DNA of 64,000 nucleotides from positions 101,882,855 through 101,946,854 of the forward strand of contig CM051458.1 of NCBI GenBank assembly GCA_028274465.1, given 5' to 3'. The notes under the pieces are model-generated. The model was not told the DNA's origin. It did not search any database and saw only the letters and a list, made by a program, of their open reading frames with translations. Below, one piece after another: positions 44,976 to 57,149 of the stretch. This DNA comes from Plantago ovata. Taxonomy: Eukaryota > Streptophyta > Magnoliopsida > Lamiales > Plantaginaceae. Positions within the stretch are counted from its first letter, which is position 1; each line of letters starts with the position of its first letter. Both the position numbers and the translations under genes were made by a program.

Positions 44976-47900
44976 ATGAGGTTAGTAACAATCACATGCC
45001 GTACCAAAACGGCTCTCAATTTCCCCACTAGAACCTCCGCCCGGATTTTCTCCACACTACTGAAAGAGCCGAACAGAAACCCTAGCGTCGTCTCATCGGT
45101 GCTTATTTTCCGCCGTGAAGGCTCTACTGGTGCGTGCTCCTTCACTCCGCCTCGTGCGACGTCGTTTCGGCAGCACAATTTTGGTTTCGCTGTCTCCAAA
45201 TGTATCTCCTCCGTCTCCTCACCTACCGCTGATAGCGTCGTGGATTGGAATGGATTCGGTTCTGGTGCTGAGGTAGGGGGGGCGTGTTCGGATGGCGAGG
45301 CTGTTTCTATTCCTGTTAGGGCTTTCTTCTTCTCCACCAGGTTGCTAATTACCATTTCATTTCAGAGTTATTAGGTTATGATGATGATGATGATATGTGA
45401 TTTGGAAACTGATTGTGGTTTGTTTGTATTGGCAGTGTTGATTTGAGGAGCTTGATGGAACAAAACAAGCAGAATTTTATTCCGCCTTCTTCTCGTATGA
45501 CTAATTATGTTGTTCTGAGGTTTGGCGATTTGAAACCTCAACTTAATGTGAGTGTTCTTTAGTATTACACCAGTGACTGGATGCATGATTTCTTATAGCT
45601 CTTCTGTGTACTACTAGCATTTTCTCAAGAATGATTTTATCTTGTCTAAGAGATTAATGCTCAAACAGAATACAATTGGGCTGTTACTTTATATTCTTAG
45701 TTATACATGATACTGTAGGTCTGAATAGACAGTATCATGTACTAGTAATTATTACTGAGCTTTACCCTCCTGATAGATGCAGTATTTGTAATGTGTGTAT
45801 CAAGGATGCTGCTTGAGGGGATGTGTGGAAAAATATATTTCTTAGGGTTGCCTACTCATATGTCTGTATATGCACCACATTTGGATAGAATAATTTGTGA
45901 CTTTCAAGTCATGGTAAGTGAGTTTGGTGGCATCACATGGGTGAAAGTAATGCTTGGTGAAATTGAAGGTTAAATGCCTTAATCGGATCCGTGGATGGAG
46001 AATACACTGTAATTTGAATTGTGGATCATGCAACCTGCCCCTATGTTTTACAAGTGGATGACTTGAAATTCATAGTTGTTGGCATTTGGCAAATGGCTCT
46101 TGTGATGTATCTTGTATTTCGTCAGTTCTAAGTTCTAACAAAAAGTAGCCTGGTCTATACATCTTAAATTGGAGTGGACCACATGATTATCATTTTGATG
46201 CTTGTAAGTTTCTATTGGCGGATGCACTCTTGATGGATACTTCTGTATCATGTTTTTCTCTTCTTTATATCCTGAACATAATCAGTAATACCATTATCTC
46301 GCAGGGTTCAGGTTCTAGCGTAGTAGGGAATGATTGCTGTTACATGGTAGTTTTCCAGTACGGGTCAATTGTCTTATTCAATGTCCGTGACCATGAAGTT
46401 GATGGGTATCTGAAAATTGTGGAAAGGCATTCTTCAGGATTGTTGCCGGAGATGAAAAAGGATGGTGAGACATATTTCACTAGCCTATTGATGTTGTTGT
46501 TTCAATGATATTATGTATGCCTATAGCCTCCATGATGAGAATTTGAATCTGTAGCTTGGTTTGAAATATGAAATTAAGTGTGGCATCATGTAATAATTCC
46601 ACACTTACTGATTGTCTTTGATCTAGTTCTAGTCTACTCTCTCACTCTGCAATATAGTTACGTTTCTCTACAATGAGAAATTAAGAGTAAAAAAATAGTC
46701 CATATGCGGAAGGGCGAGGGTTGATATTACAGGTGACATGGATGTCTAGAAAAAGTGATACTAATTTTTTTTATTTTTTTTTTGGGGGGGTGTTAGAAAA
46801 ACTTCTTTGTAAAATGGAAGTAGTTTTTTAGACCACCAAAAATTGCATTGTGAGAGAGTGTATCATAAATGGACTGTTTACAGTTACACATTTATCTTTT
46901 AATTAAATACTATACATATTTGCTCCAAAATAAAAAAAAGGAGAAAGAAATATAAAGTCATTTATACTCTTTGGGAGTGTTACAAACATTATAATTTCGT
47001 AAACAAAATAAGTCATAGTTCCTTCTTATAAACATTGATGTTTCACGGTTTTGATTATCCATATGATTTATATTACGTTTCATAGACTGGACTCGCCCTT
47101 TGTTTTATCTATGCATCACATGGTAATATACATTTCCAACACCCTTTGTTTCATCTATGCATCACATGGTAATATACATTTCCAAAACAGAGTTTGCTTT
47201 CAGCTTCATACCATGTCTTTGTCCAGTTTCATCTATGCATGCAGTAATATACATAGTTGGTGACTCAATATTTGTAGATAACTAGATGCCTGTAACTTAA
47301 TTATGTTGGATATTAACGTGGATGTTAAAGAGCTGGTGACTTTGGTGATCGTTCAGTTCTTCCAATTTTTGCTAAAAGGACATTCAGAGTAGAATCATAT
47401 GATAACAAAAAAGTCTGGTCATATTCCGGTTATTACAAGTTTTTTTCTAAGAGAACATTGAAAGTAGTCCATTATGCTATCTCTAAGTTATCACATCAAC
47501 TCTTTCTGATGTCTTCTCTAAATTCTATTGTTATAAATCAGCCAATTAGATAAATGATGCCTTGTTGTGTGGATTAGGTTAATTGTCATATACTCCCTCC
47601 GTTCCATAATTAGCTTCCTAAGGTTGATTTTTTTTTAACTTTGACCGCAAATTACTCCTATATTACACATGATTAGTATATAATAGACTTATATTAGAAA
47701 AATATACTTAATTTTCTTTCATAATATAGTTTTATTATATTTTTTGAGTGTGTAATGTAGGAGTAATTTGAGGTCAAAGTTCGAAAAAAAATCAACCTTA
47801 GGAAGCTTATTATGGAACAGAGGGAATATATCTTATCTTATTTATTGATATTCAAGAAATTTTATATATATAGCAGATTACTTAATAACCTTGATGAGTT

Positions 47901-49247
47901 TCTTACTGGGTTTGAAATACTAGAGTATGAGGTGCAGGAGAAGCCAACATTGGACACATGGATGCAAGGTGGTCTTGATTACATAATGCTGCAGTACCTA
48001 AATATTGATGGGATCCGAACAATTGGCAGTGTTCTTGGTCAAAGTATTGCTCTTGATTACTATGTTCGTCAGGTGGGCTTCTGATCTTCTTTCAGGCTTA
48101 AACCTCTTTTTGACAGTGTTCTTTTGATTCATGAATACTTTTTTATGCTCTGTGCCTTCTTCAGGTTGATGGAATTGTTGCAGAGTTCACTGACATAAAC
48201 AGGGGAATGGAGAAAACTGGAACCTTTACTATGGAAAGAAAGAAGCTTTTTCAGCTTGTGGGGAAGGCAAATTCCAATCTGGCCGATGTAATCCTTAAGC
48301 TAGGACTCTTCGAAAGGTATGTAATTTAAGAAGGACCTGTTTGAACTTTGAACTTATCTTTTATTAGTATACAGTCCTTTTTTATAACTGAAGTGTATAG
48401 ATATCAAGTATATAATCAGTCAGCTGCACCTTCTGATGTCTACGCCTTCAACTTTATAAGAACCCATGAAATCAAATAAGTGGTGGCTATTTAGTTAAGC
48501 TATCTATATTATGCAGATATACATACTTTATATTTATAGAATGGTCATCCTTGGATATTTTACTTGTTCCAACTCCTTTCCACTTGCCGGTACAATCATG
48601 TCTCCTTTACATTCACTTACTGGGTTAAAACTTTGTGTTGACTACTTGACTAATGAAACATGTATTAAAGTAACAAGGTTGATTTTCAGTAAGCTGTACA
48701 AACAATTTGTTTTCCTGATGCCAAACGGCCCAAACCAAGTGATGCTCTTTATATAACAATAGTGTGTGCATGCGAGTGGAAATGGTTTTCTGATATGATA
48801 TATACTTTTCTTGTATGTTACTACTACTTTGCTTATTTTCTTGTACTATTTTTATGAGTGATGTGAAGTTATTTATCCTATGCAGATCGGATATTGCATG
48901 GAAGGATGCTAAGTATGCTCAAATTTGGGAGTACCTAAGAGATGAATTTGAATTAACTCAAAGATTTTCCAGTCTCGATTTCAAGTTGAAGTTTGTGGAG
49001 GTATATTGTGTCTCAGATACTCTTTACTAAAACTCATACTCCTACTCCTACTAGTTACCTTCTTAATATTGTGTGTTATATATCATTCTGACTGATGTTT
49101 TCTTTGCAACTTGCTCAGCATAATATTCGTTTCCTTCAAGAAATTCTCCAGAATAGGAAGTCTGATTTTCTTGAATGGCTTATTATCATCCTGATTGGAG
49201 CTGAAATCCTCATATCTGTCTATGACATTGCCCACAAGTCTTTGTAG
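44976..49247 (+). CDS. RRG: RETARDED ROOT GROWTH-like mitochondrial protein (DUF155/RMD1 family)
   Basis: Seven exons with consistent phases: 44976-45340, 45436-45547, 46305-46464, 47924-48072, 48165-48316, 48886-49000, 49119-49247; total 393 residues. The first ~110 residues are rich in R, S and T with few acids, as in a mitochondrial presequence. The DUF155 domain runs from VVLRFGDLKPQLN through YMVVFQYGSIVLFNVRDHEV, TIGSVLGQSIALDYYV, GTFTMERKKLFQLVGKANSN and LRDEFELTQRFSSLDFKLKF. A C-terminal hydrophobic segment (FLEWLIIILIGAEILISVYD) should be a membrane anchor. Arabidopsis RRG is a mitochondrial protein needed for cell division in the root meristem; its biochemical role is unknown. Intron 3 carries a MITE. 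No defect is seen. Confidence 0.92.
47591..47828. mobile_element. Stowaway-like MITE in intron 3 of the DUF155 gene
   Basis: Left arm TACTCCCTCCGTTCCATAAT then TAGCTTCCTAAGGTTGAT. The right arm is its complement with few changes (ATCAACCTTAGGAAGCTTAT then TATGGAACAGAGGGAATA). Inner arms also pair (ACTTTGACC..AAATTACTCC). It ends about 95 bp before the exon 4 acceptor. TA flanks both ends. Confidence 0.9.
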
Positions 49248-49369
49248 CAGCACTGAATTTATTTCAGCAACGTGATCATGCACCATTATGACTGCAGATT
49301 AGATACTGTATATACAGTCCGTTTTTCTGTAAAATCTGGAGTGGTTACCGCGTGTATTGTTGAATGGCC

Positions 49370-50215
49370 ATTAAATAATTAGTAAATGAAAGAATAACCA
49401 TTTTTTCTCTCACAAAGTTGAAATAATTTTGTATCAGTGGGAAAGGAACAATGGCAATTTTGTATCCTCTTTGTGTTTAGGAGAAAAGTTTGTGGAATCT
49501 ATTAAATGCAAAGTTGCAGGCCATGGCTTGTCACTTGTTCTTTTCTTTGAATTGCTTTACACAATGCTTCCTTAGCGGATGAGTGCAATTTACATGTGAT
49601 TTACATTCTTGAGATTAAAGGATTTTTACGTTTTGGCTAGTTCTTAGTTGGCAACAAACAGTCAAACAGTGTGAAAACGAAGTCGGTAGATAGCATTCTC
49701 CGCTCCATTCTACCGTATATTGCATTCTCTGCTGCAATAAGCATATAGATCAAACACATACAAAGAAAACAATAGCAAAGGAAACAAAAATAATTCTACT
49801 TATAGATCATGGCAGATGTTGTCATAACGATCGCTGTAACGAAACTAGGCGAGTTCATCGCTGGAAAACTGGGTGATTATGTTGAGTCATTTGTTCTTTT
49901 ATTCGAGTTGCTTTATACTATGCATGCTTAGTGGATGAGTGCATTTTATATTCTTCATTTTGGAGTTACCATAAACATATTATGAGTGCATTTTACATTC
50001 TTCATCAGCATTTGGAGTTATCATAATAATAGTAAATGAAAGGAATAGCCATTTTTTCTCCGAGAATTTGAAATAATTTTGTATCAGCGGACAGCAGGAA
50101 AGGAACAGTTACTGGCAATTTTGTGACCCCTTGAATTTAGAAAGAAAACGTTTATGGCATATATTAAAAGTGCACAGATGCAGGACATGGCTTGTGAGTT
50201 GTTCGGTGCAATTTC
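49370..50215. repeat. Direct segmental repeat around a cryptic NLR-like start
   Basis: 49370-49600 and 50030-50215 share GAAATAATTTTGTATCAGYG, GGAAAGGAACA, GGCAATTTTGT and CATGGCTTGT in the same order, about 650 bp apart. A further copy of the TTGCTTTAYAC..ATGC part lies at 49910. The repeated DNA has no coding features. Confidence 0.65.
49809..49890 (+). pseudogene. NLR N-terminal fragment
   Basis: ATG at 49809 is followed by ADVVITIAVTKLGEFIAGKL and GDYVES, typical of the coiled-coil start of a different CC-NLR group from the R1A type. The frame then runs into unrelated repeat DNA and stops. No NB-ARC follows. The resemblance rests on about 27 residues. Confidence 0.4.
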
Positions 50216-50634
50216 TTCATTACATTTATCCAGTCAGCGTGCTTAATTGGATATGTGTTTCTCAGGAATACAACATTCAGGAGCTTAGAATATGAATATT
50301 GAAGTTCCTATTCTATTTTTAAGTTGTGGTATATGAATGCCACACGATAAGTTTATGGAGCTTAGAATATGAATATTGAAGTTCCTATTTTAAGTTGTGG
50401 TATATGAATGCCAGACGATAAGTTTATCATGATATTTTTCCATGGTCAACATAATACTTCTATAATTGAAATAATCATTACGAAATTTATGGTGAAACTA
50501 AAATAACATTTTGTAGCCTCACATAATTTAATTTGTAGAGAATATAAGTACTTCCACCTATAGATAAATGTATATAATTTGTAAGTACAATATCAAGCAC
50601 TTCTAACACAAAATGTTATAGGCAAATATTAAGA

Positions 50635-51034
50635 ATGAATAAAATATTTGTCTTATTTGTCTTTGTGAGTGATTGTTGTCTTGATCACCGTAGCAGAAGC
50701 ACGACTGGAGGTGATTAACATAAGAAATGAGATCAATGAAAAAATCCATGTTTCATGTTGGCATAAAGAATCGCATTATGTATACTTTGGAGAGCTTTAT
50801 CCAAACGAACAACACACTTGGCATTTTGAACGGGATCGCAGGAAATTTCCAAAATATTAATGCGAATTCGATTCTCCTTATGGTGTTGGCATCTATGGTG
50901 TTTTCACCAGACATGTAAACCATGATTGGTACGATTCACAATGTAATTGGCGTGTAAGAAGAGAAGGACTCTGCGTTGTGGGCGATAAAGGAGAACATTG
51001 CCAATCCGGGAAGATCCCACGTTCAAGTCAATAG
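50635..51034 (+). pseudogene. Plant self-incompatibility S1-family homologue (SPH), broken
   Basis: The intended reading is MNKIFVLFVFV (signal peptide), one frameshift at about 50666, VIVVLITVAEARLEVINIRN with EINEKIHVSCWHKESHYVYF, GELYPNEQHTWHFE, then in-frame TAA at 50858-50860, then CEFDSPYGVGIYGVFTRHVN and CNWRVRREGLCVV to TAG at 51034. SPH proteins are small secreted proteins of about 120-140 residues with this VxNxL...W.F...CxF...CxWxVRxDGL layout, and conserved Cys and Trp are present. One frameshift and one stop make it a pseudogene. The family includes the poppy pollen-rejection stigma ligand; most members have unknown roles. Confidence 0.8.
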
Positions 51035-51039
51035 TTCAC

Positions 51040-52035
51040 AGCATGTCGAAAAATCGACAGGTATATTGAATATATATGTGGAAGAATTCTAATATCTACT
51101 CTATAAAATATGAACTTATCTTATTAAAATCAAAACAATAACTATTCATTTTTTTATGAATATAAGAATTAAGTTTACGTACATGTAATTCTATAACACA
51201 TGAATGTAAAATTACAATTAAAGGATGGTCCATTATTTTTTTCTTATGTACGAGCCACAACCCACTATATATATATATGCTGAGTTCATACATCATAAAT
51301 GATATCCCCGTGGATTGCAGCATACGTCTTTTAACCTTGTTGTCTAAGGACCAACAATATATATGTCTTTTAAGAATGACAATTAATATGAAATAAATTT
51401 TTTTAAACATTAATATATTACTTAAGTTTTTAAACATTAATATATGTTCATGAGCAATCGAGTGATAATTATTCATTTCCATGGTCTACTAAATAATATT
51501 TTTACTCCATTGGATACAGTTTTTTGGAGTATTATTTTTAAGGTTGTTAGTGTATTGGAAATTGTGATATTTTGTTGGAATGGAATGAGTGTATTGTTGG
51601 TGTGTGAATGAATTAAATAATAAAAATGACTTAAAAACTATAAAGAAAAGAAAATAATAAACAAAAATGGTGTGGTGGTGGTATTCTAGTATTTTACCAC
51701 AACCAAAATGAGATCCAAATCTAATTAAATTGTTTTTAGCAAAGTACCAATACTAAAATGAAACCCAAACAACCCGTTAGAATTTGATTTTTTTAGAAAT
51801 TGAAACTTCTAGGGCTGATTATAATAAAATGAAATCTGAAATTGCAAAAGAAAAATAAACATAGAAAGGAAAAAACAGAATACGTACATCGGAGAGACGG
51901 AAATATCAGAGTTGATTGTTTGGTTTAAGTGTACTAATGTTATTTTGTACTCAAAAGGTATTGATATGTGTAAGTTGCCCTGTCTTTCGTTAAGATTTCT
52001 ATGTAGACATTATTTATCTCTATTCATTTTCTGAA
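51040..52035. other. AT-rich intergenic stretch, nothing recognised
   Basis: Long AT-rich sequence with a short TATATATATATA run near 51272. No supported gene. Confidence 0.45.
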
Positions 52036-52039
52036 CCAG

Positions 52040-52333
52040 TATCAATGGCGCGCTTATAATTATAAATCTTTGGAATCTATACCGGCTTGTATTGCATCTC
52101 ACTTGGAGGAAGTTGTGGTTGATGATTTTGCTAGAAGGGCTCCCCAATATGACCTAGTAATTTTTGTTGAAGAACGCAGTGCAACTAAAAAAATTCCGTA
52201 TTTTTTCTGGGGGTACTTGTCCCACGGAAGAAGTTATGAAGAGGTTGTCAACTATGCCTAGATGTTCGACTTCGCTAACGATTGAGGTGGTCTCCGGCAG
52301 ATATATTGATGGTTGTTTAGCTGGGTACCACTA
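52040..52333 (+). pseudogene. FBD-domain relic of an F-box/LRR gene
   Basis: An acceptor-like ACCAG is followed by YQWRAYNYKSLESIPACIAS and HLEEVVVDDFARRAPQYDLV, then IFVEERSATKKIPYF. A frameshift near 52215 is needed to reach CPTEEVMKRLSTMPRCSTSL with TIEVVSG. FBD domains end F-box/LRR proteins with the same order (P.C....L..V.I..F.G...E..L..Y.L.....LK..... ...L...PR.S..C.I.F). No F-box or LRR lies upstream. Confidence 0.55.
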
Positions 52334-52788
52334 ATTTTGAATGTTATTTATGGGAATATTTTACTGCAGTATTGTGATATGATGGATGGTTATGGAATTT
52401 TAGCACTAAATAATGTGATCGACACTCCTCGCTGTGGTTAGTTCGTGGGTTATGGAAAATCCATTAGTATGTATTTAGTTGTTTTATTCAATTAAAATGG
52501 CCAGTATTTATGAACTACACACGCTCTTTGTAATCAATTAACATTTCAGAATCTCTCTAACAATATAACATTTGGTACATTTGGCATGTTGGAATAATAA
52601 GCTAGTTTAAAAGTACTCTATTCCTTTTTTAAATATATCGTTTGAAAAATACATTAACCTACCCGGAAAAGGGTTTAAGCTACTATATTGTTACAAAATT
52701 GAAAATTGTAAATCAATTTTTAACCGACTCCTTTCCTCATCATTTCATTTACTGTGTATTTATTTTGAAACAGAGAAAGTATTATAAA

Positions 52789-53051
52789 TACTCCCTCCGA
52801 TTTTTTTTACTTGCCGTTTTAGGATTTTCACGCATTCTAATACATCTTATTTAATTTATTGATTTTATAAATATACTGCAATAATTACAAGTTATTATTA
52901 TATTTCAACCAATAGTAAGCTTCTAAATGGCATGGAATTCAACAAAATGCATTAATCGTGATTGAAGTCTTTCTTGAAAAATGTAAAACGACAAGTATTT
53001 TTCAATTAGTGAAAAATCTAAAGCGACAAGTATTAAAAATCGGAGGGAGTA
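52789..53051. mobile_element. Stowaway-like MITE
   Basis: Left end TACTCCCTCCGATTTTTTTT then ACTTGCCGTTTTAGGATTTTC. The right end, reverse complemented, is TACTCCCTCCGATTTTTAAT then ACTTGTCGCTTTAGATTTTTC. TA at both borders. Size 263 bp. Confidence 0.88.
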
Positions 53052-53307
53052 CCTTACATTACTGTACACAACATCATATATCACCTTATATCTCCACACG
53101 ATCACCTAATCGTCTCATGTCTCCGTTAGGGATCGAATCATACACCACTACTTAACCATCCTACTCCGTTAATTCATTTCCCCTTACGAGTATAAAAGTA
53201 TAAGAACTTAGAATTAGAATAGAGTTTAACAGAGGTTTACAAGTCTAAATTTAACGAATTGAGTTACATAAGCTGATAAATTAGTGAAACATGATTAATG
53301 TTTGAGG

Positions 53308-53399
53308 CCGAGCATGATACTATGATTGTTCATAATAGTAAGGAGTAAAGTTACCGAGCATGATACTATGATTGTTCATAATAGTAAGGAGTAAAGTTA
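53308..53399. repeat. 46-bp perfect direct duplication
   Basis: CCGAGCATGATACTATGATT starts at 53308 and again at 53354, and the full 46 bp (ending GGAGTAAAGTTA) is repeated without a change. Confidence 0.9.
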
Positions 53400-53817
53400 T
53401 TTCACTTATTTGCATTTTATAACCACACAAGGTACACGACTATACACCAAGAGAAGCATCTAAGAAGGCATGGTTGTGATTTAATCATATCGACAAAGAA
53501 TCACCTGTCATTAGCCATGTTTATGGGTGTTTTCTTCAACTGCAATTTCTTTTCCTTGCGACCCAGGACTGAAATCCTAGTGTAAAATTTGTTTTCTTAG
53601 GTGAACTTTCCACGGTAACAGACTAACAGAGTAACAAAGGCAGAAAAGATGTCGCATAAGTCCAAACCAACAGCTGCTTGCAGTTTGTACAGACAACCGT
53701 GAACAAGCTAAGAGTTTCTAGACTACATATTTCTTTCTTACAACAACATCACTAAACTGTCCTCCCTAACACAACCATTAAGCCTGGTAATATACTGTCC
53801 TCCCTAAGGCTATGTTC

Positions 53818-53902
53818 GTTTCACCTTAATTTCATTTTTAATAAGTTAAGTTAAGTTCAGTTCAGATCAGTTCAGAGTTTTTTATGAGAAACAAACAGAG
53901 CC
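53818..53902. mobile_element. Short hAT-like MITE or remnant
   Basis: Ends GGCTATGTTCGTTT and AAACAAACAGAGCC are inverted complements with two mismatches. The interior has the TAAGTTAAGTTCAGTTCAGA motif run. A target duplication is not clear. Confidence 0.45.
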
Positions 53903-54451
53903 TAAGACAACCTTCCTGGTAACTCACAAACAAGTATCTCATAGACAAAGTTCTACATGCACATTTTGCTAACCTTAATTCCAACTTTTCATGTTCAAAA
54001 TTTTACCACCCATTCAAGTTATAAATAACATCATAACACCAGTGGCATTTCTTAGATAGCAATGTTGTTTGTGTTTACTTCAGTCAATTAAAAATTGATG
54101 AATCCAGATACTAACAATTCATTGAGAAGAAGAATTTGGAGTTGCTGCTTGTTTTGGTCTTGTAGCAGGAGCACCATCTCTTTGTCTTACGTGCGCCTTC
54201 TCTTGTATTTTGTATTTGAACCTTTACCCTTGTATACAACAGGTAAGTTGGGTATTGACAAGGAATTATCTCACAATTGGCGTACTTATCTCTTTAATAC
54301 AATACAACGATGTACAAATAGAATTAGCAACCAATCATTATAGAGAACATGCTGCAACCATACAATGGCTGACTAGTAGTAGCAAGAAGTTGAAGTTGAA
54401 TGGTTTAAGGGAAAATGATGTACTAGGCACAATTGTACACGATTGACAGTC

Positions 54452-55794
54452 TTACATGAGGGCTTCAATATCATCTGAGCTCACAACAGCTCCACTCGGA
54501 GGTTCATTGTCTTCTGATTTGAAAGGACACATTATCTATAGCGTTGTTCAGTTGTTCAATCTTCTCCTCCGATTTCTTGCGTAATTTTTTGATATGCAAG
54601 TTGTGGGGCTCCAATCCAACTTCAGACTGGCCGGACTATTCTCAATTTCTCATTACACATATACGCACTCCTAGCACCAGGTGTGGCAACATGCATATAA
54701 CCAGTTCAATTGAACTCCATGCAATAAAGTTTAACAGTATCAAAGTTTCCTATCATGATTAGTGTGCTAGGATGCCAGATAAGAAGCCCTCGCACTCTAA
54801 TGATTATCTCAGAATTATCCAAGACCTATATAGTGCATGTTCAAGGTTACTCTTTCTGCTCTTGGGAGACATGTTTGGATATGTAACTCTTATATGCCCG
54901 CTTCAGATTTAAGTACAGTGTGACTGAAGAATGTACAACACACTGTTAACCATGAATTTTCACAACCTGCAAATGAACATTAAAAGAAGCAATAAACATG
55001 GAACAAGAATTTATTGATAACTTTGTGGGTTACAACTTCCGTGTATCTATTGATTCCTCTCTCTAAGGGTATGAACTTGATTACCGGGGTCAATTGACTT
55101 GTTCCGGATTTGGATCTAAACCTACAATTTGGTAGTAGGGGTTTTGTTTCGAGTTTAACCTACAATTTGGTAGTAGGGAGTTTGATGAAGTCGTTTGTGA
55201 CTCCATCTCTAACAGTCTAGCTCTAGCCATCCTCACATATTTATAGGTGGGTTTAACTTGGTGTACAAGATAAAGTCGTATCTTAGAGATATGATAGGGA
55301 TATCATCCTAATCTTCTAAATATTATCACATATTTTTTGTGATAATTATCTCTAAATACAAAGATATTCCAATTTAGGTGTTTACACACACTTAAGCATC
55401 CAGTGTGCACTTCCTAAGGCATATAAGAGACAGTGGTAAAAGGTAACAGAATCTCATTTTGCATGTATCATTATTTGCAAAAAAACACGGCTCTGGCTCA
55501 GTGAAAAAGCAGATGTAGTACTATTACTTTGTAATCTTTCTTCAACCAAATAGAAATAACAGTAATATTTAAAAAGCACAAGCTAGGTAAAAAGGATTCA
55601 ATATTTTTTGGCTTTCTCACGAAAGCCGCGTACCTCAAGGGCTTTTTCTTCATCATAGATGAACTTGGGGAGCTTTTTCATCAGATCCTTTTTCTCAGAA
55701 TCAATTTCAGTCAATCTTCATCATAGATGAACTTGGGGAGCTTTTTCATCAGATCCTTTTTCTCAGGATCAATTTTAGTCAAAGCCTTGGTAAT
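54452..55794 (-). pseudogene. Degenerate gene of unknown family, minus strand
   Basis: Exon-like segment 55794-55634: after TTAACAG it reads ITKALTKIDPEKKDLMKKLP then KFIYDED and stop. A 68-bp tandem duplication (AGATCC at 55683 and 55751) repeats the same words and, in a second frame, gives LTEIDSEKKDLMKKLPKFIY, DEEKALE and a GTACGC donor. A later segment, about 54620-54452, reads VGLEPHNLHIKKLRKKSEEK with IEQLNNAIDN, then needs a one-base shift to reach PFKSEDNEPPSGAVVSSDDI and EALM-stop. The lysine/glutamate-rich pieces look like real coiled-coil exons of a gene that has lost its frame. I do not recognise the family. About 1 kb between the pieces (54630-55600) shows no further exon. Confidence 0.45.
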
Positions 55795-56208
55795 CTGTTA
55801 AAAAAACAGGGTATAATAATAGTTACAATGCCGGTTTAGAAATTAGTATGACAAACTTCCACCTCAGTGAGAAGGTACTGTTACAAAGTAGAGATCAGAA
55901 TGGTTTATGGTGTACCTTATGAGCATATTATCATGACCTGAGGTGCATATATACAACCAAGTGTACCGACAACTAATCCCCACAGAAAAGCCACCAACAA
56001 AAATGCCTGTGCTGCTTGACCTTCCGCCATCACTGCCACCACAAACATAATGACACAGCATAAGCTTCTGTGTATCAGAAAGAACCATTAATTGTCTCTA
56101 CTTGGAACCAAACGCCTTTTTACACTGATCGTCATTCATGTACAATGCAAAATCACTGAACGAACTCACGAAGATAACTCCTGGTTAACTGTATCACTGA
56201 AGATATAC

Positions 56209-56937
56209 TAGGGGTGGGCATAAAATCCGAAACCGAAAATCCGACGATCCGAGCCCAAACCTTCGGATCACTATTTTCAGTAATCCGAGTTTTCGGATCG
56301 GATCGGATTAAAATCTGTGGATTATCGGATTAATCTGATCCGATATGTGAATTAATTAAAAAAAAAAACTATTTTTATAGAGATTTTTATATCATACGAG
56401 TACCAAAAACACTGACACACACTCCAAGATTAGTATAAAGTTTGGTCAAAAGGTTATCTGGCTTCTGTGCCACAGACACGCTCCACTTCATATACTACCA
56501 CACACTTTTTTCTTATTCTTTCATCTCTTTGCGTCTATCTTTTTTTACCCAAATCACACATCCTCCATTTTCTTCTAGTTGAATCCTTCGGAGGCTGCTG
56601 CTAGACTCATTTCAATTGAATCGATCAAGTCCGTTGCTCGCTTTGCTTATTTACTGGTATAAGTTGAACTCAAGCTTCTTTTCTGCTCCCTTTTCTTATT
56701 CTATCCTCCCTTTCGAATGTAATTTTTCTATGAAGTTGTCGATCTGGTTTGATCTGTTACTGTATATTGAAAAAGAAAAAAAAAATATTTGTTTTTTTCG
56801 GATTAAACGGATTAATCTGAATCCGATCCGATAATTTTCGAATCAATCCGAAACCGATCCGAAATTTCGGACAGCCCAAAATCAGCATTTTTGGATCAGA
56901 TCAATCCGAAGTTCGGATCGGCCCATGAACGGCCCTA
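56209..56937. mobile_element. hAT-like non-autonomous element with ATCCGA subterminal repeats
   Basis: It starts TAGGGGTGGGCATAAAATCC; the right end, reverse complemented, starts TAGGGCCGTTCATGGGC. Both subterminal regions are packed with ATCCGA and TCGGAT words, about a dozen on each side, in inverted order (TTCGGATCGGATCGGATTAA near 56292; AATCCGATCCGATAATTTTC near 56818). The centre, 56380-56780, is ordinary AT-rich DNA. No transposase. hAT assignment rests on the TAGGG-type ends and subterminal repeats; no 8-bp target duplication was seen. Confidence 0.6.
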
Positions 56938-57059
56938 ACGGAAGATGGTATAAATGAAAGAAAAATTATAATTTGGGGTCAGTTTTTAATATTAGAAAAT
57001 TTTGTTGCACAATTTAATAAGTTTGGGTGATATAAGTATGTAGACAGTAAGTAGTAAAA

Positions 57060-57149
57060 ATCACAGCCGTAGACGATCCAAAATAAAGCACTAAAAATTC
57101 ATTCATTCATTACTCTGCAACTCCGACGAAACACACGGTGCAACGAACA
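57060..57149 (+). promoter_or_regulatory. Probable 5' UTR exon of NDUFA8
   Basis: CACGGTGCAACGAACAG precedes GTTATG at 57150, a likely donor. An AG at 57676-57677 just before the ATG would be the acceptor of a leader intron of about 0.53 kb. The transcription start is not visible. Confidence 0.4.

Noticed and set aside
47812-48084. 90-codon ORF starting in the MITE of the DUF155 gene
   Set aside because: Only the part from 47924 on is exon 4; the beginning is MITE and intron sequence.
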